Positions 1 to 7,658 of a stretch of DNA of 26,960 bases are shown here, piece after piece. Within the stretch, counting starts at the first letter, position 1, and the number at the start of each line of letters is the position of its first letter. The notes beneath the pieces are model-generated. The model had not been told where the DNA came from and ran no database searches. It saw only the letters and a program-made list of their open reading frames with translations. Position numbers and translations under genes: made by a program. The stretch is from Sulfurimonas sp. (GTDB taxonomy: Bacteria; Campylobacterota; Campylobacteria; Campylobacterales; Sulfurimonadaceae), in NCBI RefSeq assembly GCF_023228785.1, contig NZ_JALOAN010000032.1:1-26960 (forward strand). The letters are read 5' to 3'.

Positions 1-110
1 AGTATAGTAGCTACTTCTGTAATCATACGACCGAAAGTTTTACCCTCTGCATCAATCAAAACCCATTTTTGATCGATTTGTTCAGAAGTTGCAATTTTTG
101 TAAATTTCAT
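1..110 (-). CDS. rplM: 50S ribosomal protein L13, 5' part only
   Basis: The first 36 codons of ribosomal protein L13 run off the left edge of the window. The translation begins MKFTKIATSEQIDQKWVLID and continues with a DAEGKTFGRM segment, the typical L13 N-terminus (Lys-rich start, then W-x-L/V-I-D-A and LGR/FGR). L13 is an early-assembling protein of the large subunit. The ATG at 110 is preceded by an AAGG a few bases upstream. rpsI (S9) usually follows rplM but would lie outside the window. A likely -10 box lies at 145-150. Identification is by N-terminal similarity only, since most of the protein is missing. Confidence 0.9.
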   Translation of the reverse strand, partial: MKFTKIATSEQIDQKWVLIDAEGKTFGRMITEVATI

Positions 111-144
111 GACCTTAGAACCTTTCGTTTTATTTTATTGCGGA

Positions 145-150
145 AGTATA
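145..150 (-). promoter_or_regulatory. Probable -10 box for rplM, with inverted repeats upstream
   Basis: Read on the minus strand this is TATACT, about 35 bp upstream of the rplM ATG. There is no good -35. Immediately upstream is a symmetric stretch: ATAACCATA at 148-156 faces TATGGTTAT at 179-187 (a perfect 9-bp inverted repeat), and the 8-bp palindrome TAAGCTTA occurs twice, at 157-164 and 190-197. These would sit over and upstream of the -10, so they would act at DNA level rather than in the transcript. Confidence 0.4.
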
Positions 151-232
151 ACCATATAAGCTTAAATATAGCTTTATTTATGGTTATTTTAAGCTTATGT
201 TTGATGTGTTTTCAATAGTATTATTTTGCCTA

Positions 233-310
233 GTTCCCACGCTCTGCGTAGGAACTCATATATCTCTGAGCTAAATGTATATATAGGCTCCCACGCAGAG
301 CGTGGGAGCC
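233..310 (+). repeat. Composite palindromic (REP/BIME-like) element, copy 1
   Basis: 78 bp made of two hairpins facing each other. The left hairpin at 233-255 has GTTCC/GGAAC outer arms and an ACGC/GCGT inner stem around TCT. The right hairpin at 286-310 is a perfect 11-bp stem (GGCTCCCACGC) around an AGA loop. The two are themselves inverted copies of one core (CACGCTCTGCG against CGCAGAGCGTG), and an ATATAT/ATATAT pair flanks the spacer. Copy 2 at 3997-4073 is the same unit in the opposite orientation, matching at roughly 66 of 78 positions. It sits between the 3' end of the LysE-type gene and the rplM promoter. It may double as a transcription stop, but there is no T-run after the hairpin. 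Confidence 0.85.
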
Positions 311-328
311 AGAGAAGCCAGAGAAAGG

Positions 329-940
329 TTAAAACTGCATTTGCGAGAAGAGATTAAGAAACATTACCAGTCCAAAACCTAGCAAAATCACAGCTGAAAC
401 GATGTTAATCGAGTATGAAACTCTAGGCGAGATCCTATGTTTAGACTTATGTACTAGATATGGCATGATGGTTATCCAAAGTGCTATGGCACTAAGCATT
501 CCAAAGAGAGTAATAAACATCTCTAGCTCTTTTGATGCTACAAAACCTGAAACACTTAACCAAAAACCAATAGTGTATGGATTAACAAAAGTTAATGTTA
601 AACCTTTTATATAGAGCTTTGGATAATTGCTTTTCTTAGAGGCTTTACTCACTTTTTGTTTACTACTTCTACTTTTAAAAATAGAATAAGCTAAATAAAT
701 AAGAAATATAGCTCCAAAAAAAGATAAAGAGTTTAAAATGTAGGGTTGTTTAAAAAAAGTTACAAGTCCAAGCATGATCAAAAACAAGTAGATAATATCA
801 GAGCTCATTGCTCCAAGACCTATTGTTACAGCACTTTTGTACTCTTTTATAGCTTCATTCATTATAAGAATATTGATCGGACCCAGTGGAACTGCCGCAC
901 CAAGTCCGAGTAAAAATCCTTCAAAAAAGGAGAGGATCAA
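329..940 (-). CDS. LysE/RhtB-family amino-acid exporter-like membrane protein
   Basis: 203 residues, the usual size for the LysE/RhtB superfamily of amino-acid and small-metabolite exporters. About six hydrophobic segments are visible. The N-terminal GFLLGLGAAVPLGPINILI segment (residues 8-26) carries the family's small-residue/GP signature, and a second conserved stretch, FVNPYTIGFWL, lies near residues 118-128. The substrate cannot be told from sequence. The start is TTG: the codon before it is the TAA stop of the rubredoxin gene, no in-frame ATG occurs before residue 27, and starting there would delete the first membrane helix. A GGAG lies 5 bases upstream, inside the last rubredoxin codons. 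Co-transcription with rubredoxin is therefore very likely. No functional link between the two is known to me. Confidence 0.85.
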   Translation of the reverse strand: MILSFFEGFLLGLGAAVPLGPINILIMNEAIKEYKSAVTIGLGAMSSDIIYLFLIMLGLVTFFKQPYILNSLSFFGAIFLIYLAYSIFKSRSSKQKVSKASKKSNYPKLYIKGLTLTFVNPYTIGFWLSVSGFVASKELEMFITLFGMLSAIALWITIMPYLVHKSKHRISPRVSYSINIVSAVILLGFGLVMFLNLFSQMQF

Positions 941-1108
941 TTAATCTCCATCGTACTCAGAAAAATCCTCTTTGCTAACTCCACACTCAGGACAAACCCA
1001 ATCATCAGGAATATCTTCAAACTTAGTCCCCGGTGCTATATCACCATCTGGATCTCCAATCTCTGGATCATAGATCCATCCACAGACATCACAAATATAT
1101 TTTTTCAT
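941..1108 (-). CDS. Rubredoxin
   Basis: A 55-residue protein with the complete rubredoxin pattern: CDVC (Cys6, Cys9) and CPEC (Cys39, Cys42) bind a single iron, with the conserved Trp11-x-Tyr13-Asp-Pro, a GDPDG turn near 18-22 and the PDDWVCPECG block. Rubredoxins are small soluble one-electron carriers, often serving oxygen or peroxide detoxification in microaerophiles. ATG at 1108 follows a strong AAGGAAGAG site. The stop TAA is immediately followed by the TTG start of the LysE-type gene. A perfect -10 (TATAAT on the minus strand) lies just upstream at 1134-1139. The physiological partner is not identifiable from this window. Confidence 0.95.
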   Translation of the reverse strand: MKKYICDVCGWIYDPEIGDPDGDIAPGTKFEDIPDDWVCPECGVSKEDFSEYDGD

Positions 1109-1133
1109 CATCTCTTCCTTATGTTTTTTTTAG

Positions 1134-1162
1134 ATTATATAGCATTTGCTATAAATATGCAA
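1134..1162 (-). promoter_or_regulatory. Probable sigma70-type promoter of the rubredoxin-exporter pair
   Basis: On the minus strand TATAAT (1134-1139) follows TTGCAT (1157-1162) with a 17-bp spacer. The -10 is perfect and the -35 weak. A short palindrome, TATAGC-N4-GCTATA, overlaps the spacer and -10. The rubredoxin ATG is about 26 bp downstream of the -10. Confidence 0.5.
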
Positions 1163-1165
1163 TAA

Positions 1166-3898
1166 CTAATGAACCTCAACAAGCCTTGTCTCTAAGCTTG
1201 AATCTTGTAAATAAACTATATATCCATTTACCTTTTGTTTTGTAATCTCTTTTATTGCCTCTATATAGTACTTTATTTGTGTTTTATGCGCCTCTACGTC
1301 ACTATATCCAGTTTTATAATCCATAACAGTAAAACTTCCATCTTTTTGTTTTATTAGTAGATCTATATAGCGAAGATTATTGTTATAACGGATGGCTTGT
1401 TCTTTGTAGATCTCATCACTCACAAGTGAAGTGAATTTCTCATTTTGAAGTAGTTTAACTACTCTGTTTTCTATCTCTTGGATCTCTATATCTTCTAATG
1501 TGTAACCATATTTGTTTAACATCATGTGCTTTGCATTTTCTATACTAGAGAGTTTAAAATCTGCCATCATCTCAAGCATATAGTGAAGTGCTAAACCAAA
1601 GTTTATGGCTTTTAGGTCATCTTCATCATCCTCTTCTAGTTTTAAAATATCACTTTGAGTTCCATAATATAACTCTTCGAAGTTAAACTCGTTAGTTATC
1701 TTATTTGTTTTTTCACTTCTTCTATCGAGCTCTTTTACACTTGGTTTTTCTCCTAGAGTCTGGGCTTTTAAATCTAAGATCTCAAAGCTAGAATCTTTTA
1801 ATTTTGCTATAATGCACAAACTCTCTTTTGCCCTTGTAAAAGCTACATAAAGAGCATTTAGTGTATCTTCTTTTGCTAAGATCTTCTCTTTTGCTAACGC
1901 CTCGGCATATTGTAGATCTAGCTCATCTCGACCTTTAACTCTTAGGTAGAGATCTCTTAGTTTGATCCCATCATATTCATAGACTATTGCATCTCTTGCT
2001 GGTGGTGCTTTTTTGAGTCTATCCATCACAATTACATGTTCGTACTCTAAGCCTTTTGACTTGTGAATGGTCAGAACTCTTACCCCACTTATGTCAGAAG
2101 CCGCAGCACTAATATCGAGTCTCTCATACTCAAAAAGTAAAGCTTCTATGTCATCGTAAGCACTTATGGCAGCCATAAAGCGGATAAGATGAAAGTCGTC
2201 ACTAAATAGTTTGTACTTATCTATGGCATTTTTTACAAGTTGTGAGAGTTTTGTTTTTTTAAGATCTGGCATTGCAATATTTTCTAGATCTCTTTGAATA
2301 AGTGCAAAAAAGTTGTATTTGTAGATCTCTTCTTGGAAATAGAGATATTTTAAGTATTCTAAAACCGCTTTTACAGATCTTTGGTTAATTAACTTTGTTG
2401 TTGTCTCAGTAACTACTTCTATATTTTGATCTTCTAAGAGCTGCTTTATGATCTCGCCATCGCCATTTGTAGCACAAAGTATGGCAATTTCATTTATGTC
2501 TGTTTTTAGGTCTATTAACTCTTTTGTCTTAGTAAGTGTAGCTTCTAAAATATCCTCAGCTACTTTTACTTCAACATAGCCACCTTTTGCATCTTCTCTT
2601 GTTTTTTGCGGGGCGTAGTTTTTGATCTTATCTTTAAATGTCTCATTTACAAACTCTATAATGTTTTCTTGAGATCTGTAGTTTGTAAGAAGTGCTTCAA
2701 CTTCTGTATGACACTCTTTTACAACCTCACCAAACAATGCACTCACACCACCGCGAAACCTATAAATAGACTGCTTTACATCTCCCACAAAAAAGAAGCT
2801 TGCATCTTCTTTTACTCCGCTACCTGAGACTATCTCGTTTATAAGTGGTTTAAGTATCTCATACTGCAAAATGCTAGTATCTTGAAACTCATCTAGTAAA
2901 ATATGCTCTATATTTGCGTCAAGTCTAAAGTACAAAAACTCACTATCAATCTGCTCTCTTAAGATCTTATAAACTAAGAGTGTAACATCGTTAAAACTAA
3001 GCTCACTATCTTCTATATAGAGTGCTTTTTTAGACTTTTCATAGATCCCACTAAGTTCGTTTAGTGCATAAAAAAAGTTCTGCTCTTTTGCAATAGTATG
3101 TGCTTTTATGGAAGCTTGGATCTCTACTAAATGTAGATCCATCTCTGGAGTAAAACACTTTGAAAATGTTCTATAGTCCAAGCTCTCACGACCTAGCCAA
3201 CTCTTAGCTAGAAGCTCCTCGTAAGTTGCAGCATCTACAGCATTTATAACAGTTTGCGAAGCACTTTTGCATCTACTCACTATTTCTCTTAGACTCTCTA
3301 AGTTCTTCATTGCGACATCTTCAAAGTGAGAAAATTCTTGTTTTCTAAACTCCAAATGTGAGATCTCTTGTTGCTTAATATAAAACTCATCTAAAAGTGA
3401 AAAAATATCTGTAAGTCTCTTGTTTGATTGTAGAGAGAGCGTTATTAGTGTCTCTAGTTTTCTTGCATTTCTTACCTCTTTTAAAAAGCGTGAAAGAAGT
3501 TTTAACTCGTGCTGAGAGCCCATTGTCGTAAAGTCTGGCATAAGCGAAGCGTAGAGCGAAAACTTACGTAAGATGTGAGAGAAAAACTTGTCTATAGTCA
3601 TGATCTTGGAGTTTGAGTTTAAAAACTTCTCTAAAATCTCATCTCTATTTTTTAGTAATTCTGCTTTTTGCAAGCCTGTCACTTTTACGATCTCATCTAA
3701 CTCGCCCCTATTTTCTAACTCTTCTAAGGTTTCAACTATTCTCTCTTGCATCTCATAAGCTGCTTTGTTTGTAAAAGTAAGAGCTAGGATCTTTGATGGA
3801 GTTGCTCCTAAAAAAAGTAGTGAAAGGTAGCGAACAACAAGCATAAAAGTCTTACCACTTCCAGCACTCGCCTCATAGGCTAGGTTTTGTTTAAGCAT
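1166..3898 (-). CDS. addA: AddA-type helicase-nuclease subunit (UvrD/RecB-like helicase with PD-(D/E)XK nuclease)
   Basis: A 910-residue superfamily 1 helicase. Walker A SAGSGKT is at residues 11-17, motif Ia ALTFTNKAA near 39-47, Walker B LLDEFQD near 334-340, motif III VGDVKQSIYRFRGG at 371-384, a TNYRSQ motif near 405-410, then LTIHKSKGLE and LYVAFTRAKE (motifs V and VI). The C-terminal nuclease has LHYML, RYID (Asp846) and VMDYK (Asp860, Lys862). With AddB it processes double-strand ends for RecA-dependent repair. I chose ATG 3898 (AAAGG 8 bp upstream) over a GTG 30 bp further upstream that has no ribosome binding site. It ends a long string starting at ccoN; a palindromic element separates it from addB. 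The fused UvrD-like helicase and C-terminal RecB-type nuclease make AddA the best name over plain RecB. Confidence 0.9.
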   Translation of the reverse strand: MLKQNLAYEASAGSGKTFMLVVRYLSLLFLGATPSKILALTFTNKAAYEMQERIVETLEELENRGELDEIVKVTGLQKAELLKNRDEILEKFLNSNSKIMTIDKFFSHILRKFSLYASLMPDFTTMGSQHELKLLSRFLKEVRNARKLETLITLSLQSNKRLTDIFSLLDEFYIKQQEISHLEFRKQEFSHFEDVAMKNLESLREIVSRCKSASQTVINAVDAATYEELLAKSWLGRESLDYRTFSKCFTPEMDLHLVEIQASIKAHTIAKEQNFFYALNELSGIYEKSKKALYIEDSELSFNDVTLLVYKILREQIDSEFLYFRLDANIEHILLDEFQDTSILQYEILKPLINEIVSGSGVKEDASFFFVGDVKQSIYRFRGGVSALFGEVVKECHTEVEALLTNYRSQENIIEFVNETFKDKIKNYAPQKTREDAKGGYVEVKVAEDILEATLTKTKELIDLKTDINEIAILCATNGDGEIIKQLLEDQNIEVVTETTTKLINQRSVKAVLEYLKYLYFQEEIYKYNFFALIQRDLENIAMPDLKKTKLSQLVKNAIDKYKLFSDDFHLIRFMAAISAYDDIEALLFEYERLDISAAASDISGVRVLTIHKSKGLEYEHVIVMDRLKKAPPARDAIVYEYDGIKLRDLYLRVKGRDELDLQYAEALAKEKILAKEDTLNALYVAFTRAKESLCIIAKLKDSSFEILDLKAQTLGEKPSVKELDRRSEKTNKITNEFNFEELYYGTQSDILKLEEDDEDDLKAINFGLALHYMLEMMADFKLSSIENAKHMMLNKYGYTLEDIEIQEIENRVVKLLQNEKFTSLVSDEIYKEQAIRYNNNLRYIDLLIKQKDGSFTVMDYKTGYSDVEAHKTQIKYYIEAIKEITKQKVNGYIVYLQDSSLETRLVEVH

Positions 3899-3933
3899 AT
3901 TTACTGCCTTTTTTTGTTTTTTTATCACTCAGG

Positions 3934-3951
3934 GCGAGGTTGAAACCTCGC
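3934..3951. repeat. Short near-perfect palindrome in the addB-addA gap
   Basis: GCGAGGTT-GA-AACCTCGC, an 8-bp stem with a 2-base centre. It has no sequence similarity to the composite element at 3997-4073, so it looks like a second kind of dispersed palindrome. It could form a hairpin in the addB-addA transcript shortly before the addA start. Confidence 0.6.
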
Positions 3952-3996
3952 TTCCAAAAGCCGTACCAAAGTTTCAAACCACACATCTCTTTATCT

Positions 3997-4073
3997 GGCT
4001 CCCATGCTCCGCGTGGGAGTCTATATATACTGCAACTCAGGCATATATGAGTTCCAACGCAGAGCATTGGAAC
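3997..4073 (-). repeat. Composite palindromic (REP/BIME-like) element, copy 2
   Basis: 77 bp, inverted relative to copy 1 at 233-310 and matching it at roughly 66 of 78 aligned positions with one gap in the central spacer. It has the same two facing hairpins and the same ATATAT-type flanks of the spacer. One stem pair differs in a compensating way: a C-A mismatch in copy 1 is an A-T pair here, which suggests that the fold matters. It lies in the 199-bp gap between the addB stop and the addA start, inside what otherwise looks like one operon. Confidence 0.85.
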
Positions 4074-4097
4074 TAGAAAGAAGGTTTTGCTTAAACA

Positions 4098-6452
4098 TCA
4101 CTCTCTACCACACATAATTTTATATTCGCAATATTGGCAATGCTTTGTATCTTCGCATAGCTCAAAGTTCACATCTTCTATCATCAAAAGATCTTTTATA
4201 TGTGAGCCTAAAACTTCTAGTTTCTCTTGTAAAAAACTCTCATTTGCAATCTTTGTGTTTTTTAAGTCGTAATATCCGCATGAACTGACTTCTCCTAGAC
4301 CTGAGGCTAAAAGATAGTAAAACTCTAGCTGAAAATCTGTCGCTTCGCTAAAGTTTTTTGCGTTAAATATTGGATAAGATCCTGTTTTATAGTCAAGCAC
4401 CTCAAGAGTTTTATCTTTGATATCTATCCTATCTATAGTTCCCATAAGCTTCATTCCTGCATATGAAGTCTTTAGCTCTCTCTCACAAGCAAAGACTCTA
4501 TAACCTTGAGAGAATCTCTCAAGATCTAGGAGACAAAACTCATCAAGTCTTCTCTTTTGTAGCTCGATGAGATACTTATCTAATTCACTTTTCCCACGGA
4601 CTGCATCCAACTCACTACGAAGATCTTTTTTTAACTCTTCAAGGTTCGTATAAGAAGTTTTTTTTGTATATAGATTTTTCAAAGCTTCATGAACGGCTGT
4701 TCCTATCTCATGTTCAGCTGGCATATCTTTTGGGATCTCATGGTTTTTTATGGCTTTTATATATTTGTAATAGTATCTTCTTTTGCAGATTAAAAATGCT
4801 TTTAGTTTTGTGGCTGAGAGTGTTACATCTTTAAAGCAGTAAGCGAGTTTTATCTCTCCATCTTGTAGATCTGCCTCTTCTTCTATATCTTCAAAAAGTA
4901 TCTTTGCATAGTCTTGTTCTGCGAAATTGCTTTGCTCTCTAATGCCAAGATGCTTTAAAAATCTTGAAGGCGAACTCTCTTGTGAATTTACATAAGAGAT
5001 GGCTACCTCTTTTGCTGAGTTTATTAGCATCTCGTAGTAGTATTTTTGCAGGTTCTCTCTATCATTCATTGTTGGTAAGCCTGCCATCTCTCTAATATTT
5101 GTGTTTAAAAACATATCTTTGTCACTTCTCTTTGGAACATTTGCGTCGCTAAAGTCAAGGATGATAACCGCATCAAAGTTTATAGCTCTAGTCTCTAGTA
5201 GTCCCATAACTGTAATCTCTCCACCTCTTACATCATCAAGAGCAGTGGAGCTTAGTCTTTGCAAAAATATAGACATCAAAGATTTGACACTCATACCTTT
5301 CATGCTTGGTAGTATATTTTTTAGTAGATACACTTGTTCACTATATATCTTTTTTTCTTCTTTCGTCACTTCACATAACTCTAAAAAAGAGTTTAGAAGT
5401 TCCATACAATCTAGTTCTTGAGTTTTTTTATAGTAAATACTAAAAAGTGCTTTGTATATCTCGTCTCCAACTCTTTGCAGTCTTGCAAAGTTTTCCTGAG
5501 ATCTGTTTTCTATCGCCACACAAGAAGCACTTATCTTTTGGTGTATCAGTGATGAACTAAATGGCTCTCCCATAGCAAAGTTAAAATTGCCTACTTTATC
5601 AAACTCTCTTAGGTGCTTTGCCATACTCTCATCTGGTAAAACGATTGCGATGTTTTTTGCCTTGTAACCTTTTTTTATGAATTCATATAGTTTTTTCTTT
5701 ACAAATGCAACTTGCAACAAACGCTGAGTAAAAGATTCACAGTTTACATTTTTGTTTTGTGTTATTGGATCTTGTTGTAGTATCTGTTTTGTATTTAGCG
5801 AGATCTTGTATCTCTGTCCTATCTCAAATTCTATCTCTGTTATAAGTGCTAGCCTCTCTTGCATCTTAGAGTTAAACTTCGTTGCATCAAAGATAATAGT
5901 GATGTTTGAATACTCACAACACTTTGCTAGTAGCTCAAACTCAAAGTTTGTAATATGACCTACTGCTCTTAGCTCTATCTCTTTGTGTGAAGATGCATAA
6001 GAGCTGTTAAACTCATAAAGTTTTGGTAAAAAAACTCTATCTAATATGCCACGTTTTTGGCAGAGCTTTTCATAACGTCTATACAGCTCTTGAAGTATGC
6101 TTATATGCTCTTCATACTCTGCGTAGATATCTGAGGTGTCTAGATCTTCTATGTCATAGATCTCAGCGCTTAACTCTTGGAAAAATTTGAAAATATATGA
6201 GGAATTTTTAGTAAATGTAAAGAAGTTTCGCTCGATGCGAAGAGCTGAGAATGAGCTAAAGTCCGAAGCTTCTAGAAGAAGCAAAACTCTGCTATCTTCA
6301 TCTACCATCTTCATATCTTTTACGATGCAAAGTTTTGAGAGAAACTCACTCATACTTATGTAGTTTGGTAAAAAAAGTGTTTGATTTTCTATTTGGAGAA
6401 GCTCGTGGCGTATAGCCCGAGCTGTTGGAAGAATAATTGTTTTATTTTGCAT
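4098..6452 (-). CDS. addB: AddB-type subunit: iron-sulfur PD-(D/E)XK nuclease with degenerate helicase
   Basis: 784 residues. The N-terminus (IILPTARAIRHELL) occupies the helicase motif I position but lacks a GxGKT Walker A. A helicase-like segment with the VMGLLETRAINFDAVIILDF motif follows in the middle. The C-terminal nuclease shows GTAVHEAL (His588), GTIDRID (Asp674) and LDYKTG (Asp687, Lys689). Cys556 with Cys772, Cys775 and Cys781 (C-x2-C-x5-C at the end) matches the four-cysteine 4Fe-4S clamp known from AddB. It partners AddA, encoded just downstream. The ATG at 6452 has no strong Shine-Dalgarno; it begins 15 bp after the FixH-like stop. The family is clear; loss of ATP binding is inferred from the missing Walker A. 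Confidence 0.88.
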   Translation of the reverse strand: MQNKTIILPTARAIRHELLQIENQTLFLPNYISMSEFLSKLCIVKDMKMVDEDSRVLLLLEASDFSSFSALRIERNFFTFTKNSSYIFKFFQELSAEIYDIEDLDTSDIYAEYEEHISILQELYRRYEKLCQKRGILDRVFLPKLYEFNSSYASSHKEIELRAVGHITNFEFELLAKCCEYSNITIIFDATKFNSKMQERLALITEIEFEIGQRYKISLNTKQILQQDPITQNKNVNCESFTQRLLQVAFVKKKLYEFIKKGYKAKNIAIVLPDESMAKHLREFDKVGNFNFAMGEPFSSSLIHQKISASCVAIENRSQENFARLQRVGDEIYKALFSIYYKKTQELDCMELLNSFLELCEVTKEEKKIYSEQVYLLKNILPSMKGMSVKSLMSIFLQRLSSTALDDVRGGEITVMGLLETRAINFDAVIILDFSDANVPKRSDKDMFLNTNIREMAGLPTMNDRENLQKYYYEMLINSAKEVAISYVNSQESSPSRFLKHLGIREQSNFAEQDYAKILFEDIEEEADLQDGEIKLAYCFKDVTLSATKLKAFLICKRRYYYKYIKAIKNHEIPKDMPAEHEIGTAVHEALKNLYTKKTSYTNLEELKKDLRSELDAVRGKSELDKYLIELQKRRLDEFCLLDLERFSQGYRVFACERELKTSYAGMKLMGTIDRIDIKDKTLEVLDYKTGSYPIFNAKNFSEATDFQLEFYYLLASGLGEVSSCGYYDLKNTKIANESFLQEKLEVLGSHIKDLLMIEDVNFELCEDTKHCQYCEYKIMCGRE

Positions 6453-6467
6453 GGTAGATATTATAGT

Positions 6468-6974
6468 CTAATATTCTACTATTTCATCTTTTCTTGTATC
6501 TGCTTTTATATTTAAGTATCTCTCAAGTTTACCAACATTTACCTTAGCCATAATATCCCATCTACCTTCTATTGGTATCTTTATAGACTCAAAACTATAG
6601 ATGCCATCACTCACTTCAAATGACTCTAATATCTGGTCATGCTTATGGTTGTTTGGTCTTGTAATTACGATCTTTACTTTTGCATCGTTTATAGGATTAT
6701 TTTGCTTATCAGTTACTTTATACTTTATAGTACTATTATCAAGATTTAAACCTTCATTTATATAGTCAACCGTGTACTCTTTGTCAAAAGCAATGCGAGC
6801 TTCTATGATCTCGTTTGCTGCAGCATCAGCCTCATGATAACCTCTCATATAAGTATCGCTATCCTCAACTGGGAGTGTATTTGTGATCACGACAGTTGCA
6901 ACACAAGCACCAAAAACTAAAATTATAGCTATGCTAACAGCATATGGCCATATAATTCCGCTACTTTTTTTCAT
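6468..6974 (-). CDS. FixH-like cbb3 oxidase assembly protein
   Basis: 168 residues: a short cytoplasmic start, one membrane helix (about 11-31), then a periplasmic domain with a Y-x-x-G-Y-x-x-A region after the helix and a beta-sandwich-like part (YKVTDKQNNPINDAKVKIVI ... GRWDIMAKV). This is the FixH/CcoH architecture; CcoH helps assemble or stabilise the cbb3 oxidase. Lying four small genes downstream of ccoP supports that role. The ATG overlaps the 3' end of the TPM-domain gene by 14 bp, with GGCAAAGAG upstream, so the two are probably coupled. Sequence similarity to classical FixH is modest, so I leave the symbol empty. No ccoG, ccoI or ccoS is in the window. Confidence 0.7.
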   Translation of the reverse strand: MKKSSGIIWPYAVSIAIILVFGACVATVVITNTLPVEDSDTYMRGYHEADAAANEIIEARIAFDKEYTVDYINEGLNLDNSTIKYKVTDKQNNPINDAKVKIVITRPNNHKHDQILESFEVSDGIYSFESIKIPIEGRWDIMAKVNVGKLERYLNIKADTRKDEIVEY

Positions 6975-7650
6975 CTCTTTGCCTCTTTGGATATATTTTT
7001 CTCTTTATATAGATCAACAATGCGTATAGTATCACACCATAAAACAACACTTTGACAACTAAAATACTAGTTTGATTTGCACTGCCTACTGCATTTTCTA
7101 AAACCACATTTTTACTCTTTGCAACTTGCTCAGCAATATCCGCGTAACCGTTAAACATGGATCCTGAATATTTTCCTTTTTGTTCACCATCTTTGGCTTT
7201 TTGTGCTAGAAGTGGGAGAATCGTGCCTCCGCTACTCATATCACTAAAGTCCATATTTATAAGTGCTATAACAAAAGCCTGAGCCCTAGATGAGATGGGG
7301 CTAAGGACTTGTTTTTTATCAAAATATTCATATAAAGATGCAGGATTTGCTAAAATGTCTACTCTCATATCTAACTCTGAAAAAGTCAGAAGTATAGTAG
7401 GCTCATTAAAATTTTGCATTAGCTCTTTTTCATATTCAACTATATTTTTACCATTTGGCAACTCTCTTAGCATTACTAGCTTTAGAGATATTCCAGTTTT
7501 TTCATATAGTTCGCTACCTAGCTTGTTAATCTCTTGATTAAATGCTGGGTTGAAGATAACTTCATCTTTATATAAATACTCTTTAGATTGCAGTAGGCTT
7601 GTAAAAAAAATGAGGGTGAGGGCTAGGAGCCCTCTGTTAAGAAATTTCAA
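6961..7650 (-). CDS. TPM-domain (YgcG-like) membrane-anchored periplasmic protein
   Basis: 229 residues from a TTG start. A signal peptide (residues 1-22, MKFLNRGLLALTLIFFTSLL) precedes a TPM-type domain (about 30-150: EKTGISLKLVML, then an EY segment, ILLTFSELDMRVDI). A C-terminal helix (about 194-215) is followed by a basic tail. TPM domains occur in periplasmic or thylakoid proteins, some linked to photosystem repair or phosphatase activity; its role beside cbb3 oxidase genes is unknown but the position suggests assembly or turnover. I rejected the longer ATG start at 7731 because its N-terminus overlaps the 29-codon ORF out of frame. The chosen TTG has AGGGA 5 bp upstream, overlapping the stop of that small ORF. 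Confidence 0.7.
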   Translation of the reverse strand: MKFLNRGLLALTLIFFTSLLQSKEYLYKDEVIFNPAFNQEINKLGSELYEKTGISLKLVMLRELPNGKNIVEYEKELMQNFNEPTILLTFSELDMRVDILANPASLYEYFDKKQVLSPISSRAQAFVIALINMDFSDMSSGGTILPLLAQKAKDGEQKGKYSGSMFNGYADIAEQVAKSKNVVLENAVGSANQTSILVVKVLFYGVILYALLIYIKRKIYPKRQRDEKK

Positions 7651-7658
7651 GAAAATCC

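Noticed and set aside
1140..1165. TATAGC-N4-GCTATA as a terminator after addA
   Set aside because: Six-base AT-rich stem with no following T-run on the minus strand; it is better explained as part of the rubredoxin promoter.
3899..3928. GTG start of addA 30 bp upstream
   Set aside because: No Shine-Dalgarno at usable distance; ATG 3898 has AAAGG at 8 bases.
233..4073. The palindromic copies as a CRISPR array or IS ends
   Set aside because: Copies are kilobases apart with genes between, no regular spacers, no cas genes, and no transposase or target duplications visible.
5101..5421. 106-codon plus-strand frame inside addB
   Set aside because: Antisense shadow: Ser/Phe-rich composition mirrors the codons of addB, with no ribosome binding site.
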